A stretch of 64,000 nt of DNA from CAVXNB01 sp963763085 (GTDB taxonomy: Bacteria; Actinomycetota; Acidimicrobiia; Acidimicrobiales; Bog-793), in assembly GCA_963763085.1 (NCBI GenBank), contig CAVXNB010000003.1, positions 620,001 to 684,000 of the forward strand, given 5' to 3'. Position numbers and translations under genes: made by a program. Below the pieces are notes generated by a model that worked only from the letters and a program-made list of their open reading frames with translations, ran no database searches and had not been told where the DNA came from. The first letter of the stretch is position 1; each line of letters opens with the position of its first letter. This document shows positions 60,868-64,000 of the stretch, in pieces.

Positions 60868-61658
60868 CGCTGTACCAGGAGAGCGAGAAGCGCTTCGTGT
60901 ATCCGCCCGTTCGTGGCGAGCCCGTCGCCACCGTCGGCCGTCGGCACGCCTCGTAGATCCGAGAATCGCCCTCCTGCCTCCTCGAGGATCACCGGCATCG
61001 GTGCAAGATCGTAAAGGGCGGCCTCCCCGTCGACCATCGCGTCCACCCTTCCCGTCGCGACCAGGGCGTAGCCATAGCCGTCGCCCCACGTCCGGAGCTG
61101 GAGACCGGCACGCTTGACCCCGAGCAGCGCCGCCTCTTCCCATTCGCTGAAGCTGCTCGTCGTGAGGTAGCTCCCGGCCACCGCCTCGCGCTCGCTCACG
61201 TGAGCCGGCACGCCGTTGCACCGGCAGCCGAGGCCCCTCGCGGCGTACACCGTCTCTCCGAGCGCCGGCATGTTGATCACGCCGACCGCGATGCCCTGTT
61301 CGTCCTCGACCGCAAGCAGGTTGGAGTAGAGGGGCACCCCGTGCGTGAAGGCCTTCGTGCCGTCGATCGGGTCGATGATCCACCGGCGACCCGTCTCGCT
61401 CGGCTTCTCCGCCTCTTCCTCGCCCAGAATCCCGTCGCCGGGGTGTCGGAGCTCGAGCTCCTCACGGATCATTCGCTCAGCCTCCCGGTCTGCCTGGGTC
61501 ACCGGCGTGCCGTCCTCCTTCCAGTCGACGGCGAGCCCGACCGTGCGGAAATAGCCCAGCGTCACCTCACCCGCCTGGCGGGTCAGGTCGAGGGCCTCCT
61601 CCAGGAGGTGGGTGAGGGGGTTGGGTTGCACGGGGTCTGGTTTCTCGGCGGGGTCCAT
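60864..61658 (-). CDS. hisN: Inositol monophosphatase family phosphatase (HisN-like)
   Basis: 264-residue metal-dependent phosphatase. Motifs: VTQADREAERMI, ILGEEEAE, WIIDPIDGTKAFTHGVP and WGDGYGYALVATGRVDAMVD, close to histidinol-phosphate phosphatase HisN of actinobacteria. ATG 61658 has GAGGAGG 10 bases upstream; GTG 61676 is less likely. It heads the hut operon and overlaps hutU (GTGA), an odd pairing of a histidine-biosynthesis enzyme with histidine breakdown. Inositol phosphatase is the alternative. Confidence 0.86.
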   Translation of the reverse strand: MDPAEKPDPVQPNPLTHLLEEALDLTRQAGEVTLGYFRTVGLAVDWKEDGTPVTQADREAERMIREELELRHPGDGILGEEEAEKPSETGRRWIIDPIDGTKAFTHGVPLYSNLLAVEDEQGIAVGVINMPALGETVYAARGLGCRCNGVPAHVSEREAVAGSYLTTSSFSEWEEAALLGVKRAGLQLRTWGDGYGYALVATGRVDAMVDGEAALYDLAPMPVILEEAGGRFSDLRGVPTADGGDGLATNGRIHEALLALLVQR

Positions 61659-61762
61659 CGCGGGAGGCCTCCTCACTGGCGACCGTAGGGCTCGCCGTCG
61701 GGGCGCCGCAAGAACCGCATGATCGCCTCAAGGCTCGAGAGCGGGGCGCCGATACACCGAAG

Positions 61763-62836
61763 ATGGATCAGACTCGGCAAATCCGCCTGCCCGTTCGCGC
61801 CGCGCGGCTCGCCGCCCTCGTCTGCCTCCCGCTGCTACTCGCCGGCGTCCCCGTCGCGGTCGGGGCCACGGGTGCCACATCGGTCCCCCGGACGACGGTC
61901 GCGAAGGGCCCGGCGGTGCCCGGGGCCCCGAAGTGCCAGATGTTCCCGGCCGACAACGTCTGGAACACCGACATCTCCAAGCTGCCGGTCAACAAGCACA
62001 GCGCCACCTGGATGGCCAACATGGGCTCGTCCACGACGTACCTGCATCCCGACTTCGGGCCGAACGAGGGCGGCTATCCCTACGGCATGCCATGGACGGT
62101 GATCAACCCCAAGACGCAGGTGTTCATCCACCTGAAGTTCGAGTACGGGAGCGAGAGCAACAAGGGCCCGTACCCGTTCGGTCCGAAGACGCCGATCGAG
62201 GGCGGCCCGAACGCGGGAGGGGACCGGCACGCACTCATGGTCGATCCTGCGACGTGCGTCCTGTACGAGCTCTGGGACGCGCACTACGTGTCCAGGAAGG
62301 ACTCGACCGCCGGCTCGGGGGCGATCTGGAGCCTCAACTCGAACGCGCTGCGACCGGCCGGCTGGACCTCGGCCGACGCGGCAGGTCTCCCGATCCTTCC
62401 CGGCCTCCTGCTGTACCAAGAGGTGCTCTCCGGAAAGGTCGACCATGCGATCCGGTTCACGGCCGAATGCACCGACAACGCCTACCTCTGGCCGGCGCGT
62501 CACAAGGCCGGCTCGTGCGGCGCCAATTACCCCCCGATGGGGGCACGCTTCCGGCTGAGCGCCGGCTTCAGCGCCTCGAGGATCTGCAAGAAGGGCTCGC
62601 CCTACTGTGGCCAGCTCGCCGTCGTGATCCGTGCAATGCAGCACTACGGCCTCATCCTCGCCGACAACGGCAGCAACTGGTTCTTCCAGGGCAGTGCTTA
62701 CCCGCAATGGCCGATCACCCTCGTCGACATGATGAAGCAGATCCCCGCCAAGGACTTCGTCGCCGTCAACGAGTCGTGCCTCGAGGTCAGCGGGAACTCG
62801 GCGCTGGCCTCCGCCGCACGCTGCCCGAAAGGCTGA
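61763..62836 (+). CDS. Secreted protein of unknown function
   Basis: 357 residues with a Sec-type signal peptide (RLAALVCLPLLLAGVPVAVGA, cleaved after about 35) and no other membrane segment. The mature part has several cysteines (CQMF, TCVLY, ECTDN, SCGANY, ICKKGSPYCG, ESCLEV, ARCPKG), suggesting disulfides, and a tryptophan/tyrosine-rich middle. I do not recognise the family. It is divergent from the hisN-like gene. Confidence 0.75.
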   Translation: MDQTRQIRLPVRAARLAALVCLPLLLAGVPVAVGATGATSVPRTTVAKGPAVPGAPKCQMFPADNVWNTDISKLPVNKHSATWMANMGSSTTYLHPDFGPNEGGYPYGMPWTVINPKTQVFIHLKFEYGSESNKGPYPFGPKTPIEGGPNAGGDRHALMVDPATCVLYELWDAHYVSRKDSTAGSGAIWSLNSNALRPAGWTSADAAGLPILPGLLLYQEVLSGKVDHAIRFTAECTDNAYLWPARHKAGSCGANYPPMGARFRLSAGFSASRICKKGSPYCGQLAVVIRAMQHYGLILADNGSNWFFQGSAYPQWPITLVDMMKQIPAKDFVAVNESCLEVSGNSALASAARCPKG

Positions 62837-62883
62837 CCGGGCTCTTTCCGGCCTCGTCCGACCGCCGGTAGCCTGCTCGGACT

Positions 62884-63732
62884 GTGCCAGCGACTCGAGC
62901 CACGACGCCCGACGGCATCCCGCTCGCTCTGCACGACCTCGGCGGCGAGGGCCGGCCGGCGCTCCTCGTCCACGCGACGGGGTTCCACGGCCGCGTGTTC
63001 CTCCCGCTCGCCCGCAGCCTCGGTGACCACTTCCACTGCCTGGCGCCCGATCTCCGAGGGCACGGCGAGTCGGGGACGCCGGGGGATCTGGGTTTCAACT
63101 GGGTCGGTTTCGGGACCGATGTGCTGGCGGCAGTGGATGCGCTCGGCCTGGACAAGCCCGTCGGGATCGGCCATTCCTGCGGTGGGGCCGCGCTCCTCCT
63201 GGCAGAGGAGGCACGCCCCGGCACGTTCTCCGCTCTCTACTGCTTCGAGCCGGTGGTGCGTCCCGCCGACAACCCGCCGCCGCCGGAGATGTCCAGCTCC
63301 CTCGTGCGGGCCGCTCGCCAGCGCAGGGAGATCTTCGCTGGGAGGCGCCAGGCCTACGACAACTACGCCTCCAAGCCTCCGCTCAGCGCCCTGGACCCGG
63401 AGGCGCTCGCTGCTTACGTGGAGTTCGGTTTCGAGGACCTGGCGGACGGCTCGGTCCGGCTCCTGTGCCGCGGCGAGAACGAGGCGCGGATCTACGAGGC
63501 AAGCTTCAGCCACCCCGCCTTCTCCCGCCTCGCCGCGGTCGGCTGCCCGACGCTGGTGGCGTGCGGCGCCAAGTCGGACGACTTCACCCCGGAGGTGCTC
63601 GCACCGGTGGTGCAGCGACTCCCGTCAGGAAGGCTCGAGGTGCTTGCGGAGCTCGGGCATTTCGGACCTCTCGAGCGGCCCGCCGTCGTGGCCGAATCGA
63701 TCATCCGTGGCCTTGACCCACCCCCGGCGTAG
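62884..63732 (+). CDS. Alpha/beta hydrolase
   Basis: 282-residue alpha/beta-fold hydrolase. Oxyanion segment LLVHATGFHGRVF, nucleophile elbow GHSCGG (Ser about 98), and the catalytic His in ELGHFGPLERP near the C-terminus. PDLRGHGES is typical of the family. GTG start. Substrate unknown; esters, lactones or epoxides are all possible. Confidence 0.88.
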   Translation: MPATRATTPDGIPLALHDLGGEGRPALLVHATGFHGRVFLPLARSLGDHFHCLAPDLRGHGESGTPGDLGFNWVGFGTDVLAAVDALGLDKPVGIGHSCGGAALLLAEEARPGTFSALYCFEPVVRPADNPPPPEMSSSLVRAARQRREIFAGRRQAYDNYASKPPLSALDPEALAAYVEFGFEDLADGSVRLLCRGENEARIYEASFSHPAFSRLAAVGCPTLVACGAKSDDFTPEVLAPVVQRLPSGRLEVLAELGHFGPLERPAVVAESIIRGLDPPPA

Positions 63733-63742
63733 CCTGGCGGCA

Positions 63743-64000
63743 ATGGCTCCCCCGGTCACTGACTTGCCTCTCCCGAGCACGCTCTCGCCCTCGAAAATCA
63801 CGGCGTTCACGAATTGCCCGCTCGCCTTCCGTTTCTCGGTGGTCGAGCACCTTCCCGAACCACCCTCAGCTGCCGCCTTGAAGGGCACCCTGGTCCACCG
63901 GGCACTCGAGCTGCTGTTCGCGGGACACGAGCGAGGCGCGAGGAGCAGGCAGGCCGCACAACATGCCCTTCATCTCGCCTGGGGTGAGCTGCTCGATGGC
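63743..64000 (+). CDS. PD-(D/E)XK nuclease superfamily protein, RecB-like (partial)
   Basis: First 86 residues of a gene that runs off the right edge. LSPSKITAFTNCPLAFRFSV followed by KGTLVHRALELLF is the characteristic N-terminus of RecB-family PD-(D/E)XK nucleases; the Cys often belongs to a 4Fe-4S cluster. ATG 63743 lies 10 bases after the hydrolase stop. Confidence 0.82.
   Translation, partial: MAPPVTDLPLPSTLSPSKITAFTNCPLAFRFSVVEHLPEPPSAAALKGTLVHRALELLFAGHERGARSRQAAQHALHLAWGELLDG

Noticed and set aside
1..64000. CRISPR arrays, tRNA genes, transposases or prophage
   Set aside because: No direct-repeat arrays, cloverleaf-like sequences or mobile-element proteins were seen by reading both strands.

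Overview
The window comes from a high-GC bacterium, almost certainly an actinobacterium. A mycothiol-type formaldehyde dehydrogenase (54770..55861) sits next to its usual MBL-fold partner, there is an F420/PPOX-type flavoprotein (38608..39018), GTG and TTG starts are common, and genes are packed in operons joined by GTGA, TTGA and ATGA overlaps. I do not assign a genus. No tRNA, rRNA, CRISPR array, insertion sequence or phage gene is visible. No stretch longer than 300 bases lacks a gene.

Region 1 (1..14.5 kb) holds methylamine and acyl-CoA oxidation genes: a trimethylamine/dimethylamine dehydrogenase-like flavoprotein running off the left edge, a TetR regulator divergent from an enoyl-CoA-reductase-like SDR, an ADP-forming acyl-CoA synthetase, an acyl-CoA dehydrogenase, a class I glutamine amidotransferase, an aldehyde dehydrogenase, a dimethylglycine/sarcosine-dehydrogenase-like enzyme with a folate-binding domain, ETF beta and alpha, and a choline-dehydrogenase-like GMC enzyme. 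Region 2 (14.5..23.6 kb) holds an ammonium transporter and a complete corrinoid methyl-transfer set. On the minus strand this is an IclR regulator, corrinoid protein, pterin methyltransferase, RACo-type reductive activator, DUF1638 protein and MTHFR; a non-pyrrolysine MttB-family methyltransferase is divergent from them.

Region 3 (23.6..38.6 kb, all minus strand) holds an enolase-superfamily enzyme, a Fae homologue, a zinc alcohol dehydrogenase, a histidine-lyase-fold protein, a thiol dioxygenase-rhodanese fusion, a Dpp-type ABC importer, a second lyase-fold protein that lacks the MIO serine, and a fused PabB-PabC. Region 4 (38.6..43 kb) carries a PPOX protein, DUF6457, a CHAP hydrolase, a Ni/Co permease, DUF5519 and an acyl-CoA dehydrogenase. 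Region 5 (43..56.5 kb) is a second catabolic block: ADP-forming synthetase, PYROXD2-like oxidoreductase, TetR, phosphoribulokinase-like kinase, PotABCD-type importer, class III aminotransferase, mycothiol-dependent formaldehyde dehydrogenase and MBL hydrolase. A shared 16-bp palindrome lies upstream of several of these genes. Region 6 (56.6..61.7 kb) is a histidine utilisation operon (HisN-like phosphatase, hutU, hutF, hutI) without an adjacent HutH. The right end carries an unknown secreted protein, an alpha/beta hydrolase and the start of a RecB-like nuclease.

Inferred integration: quaternary or methylated amines are imported, demethylated by corrinoid and flavin routes, and the C1 units pass to tetrahydrofolate (pterin methyltransferase, MTHFR, GcvT-like domain, PabBC) or are oxidised as formaldehyde (Fae homologue, MscR, MBL). 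The MIO-lacking lyase homologue, the thiol dioxygenase-rhodanese and hutUFI together suggest breakdown of a histidine betaine such as hercynine or ergothioneine. Seven otherwise well-conserved genes each carry one single-base frameshift, which I regard as more likely assembly error than decay.
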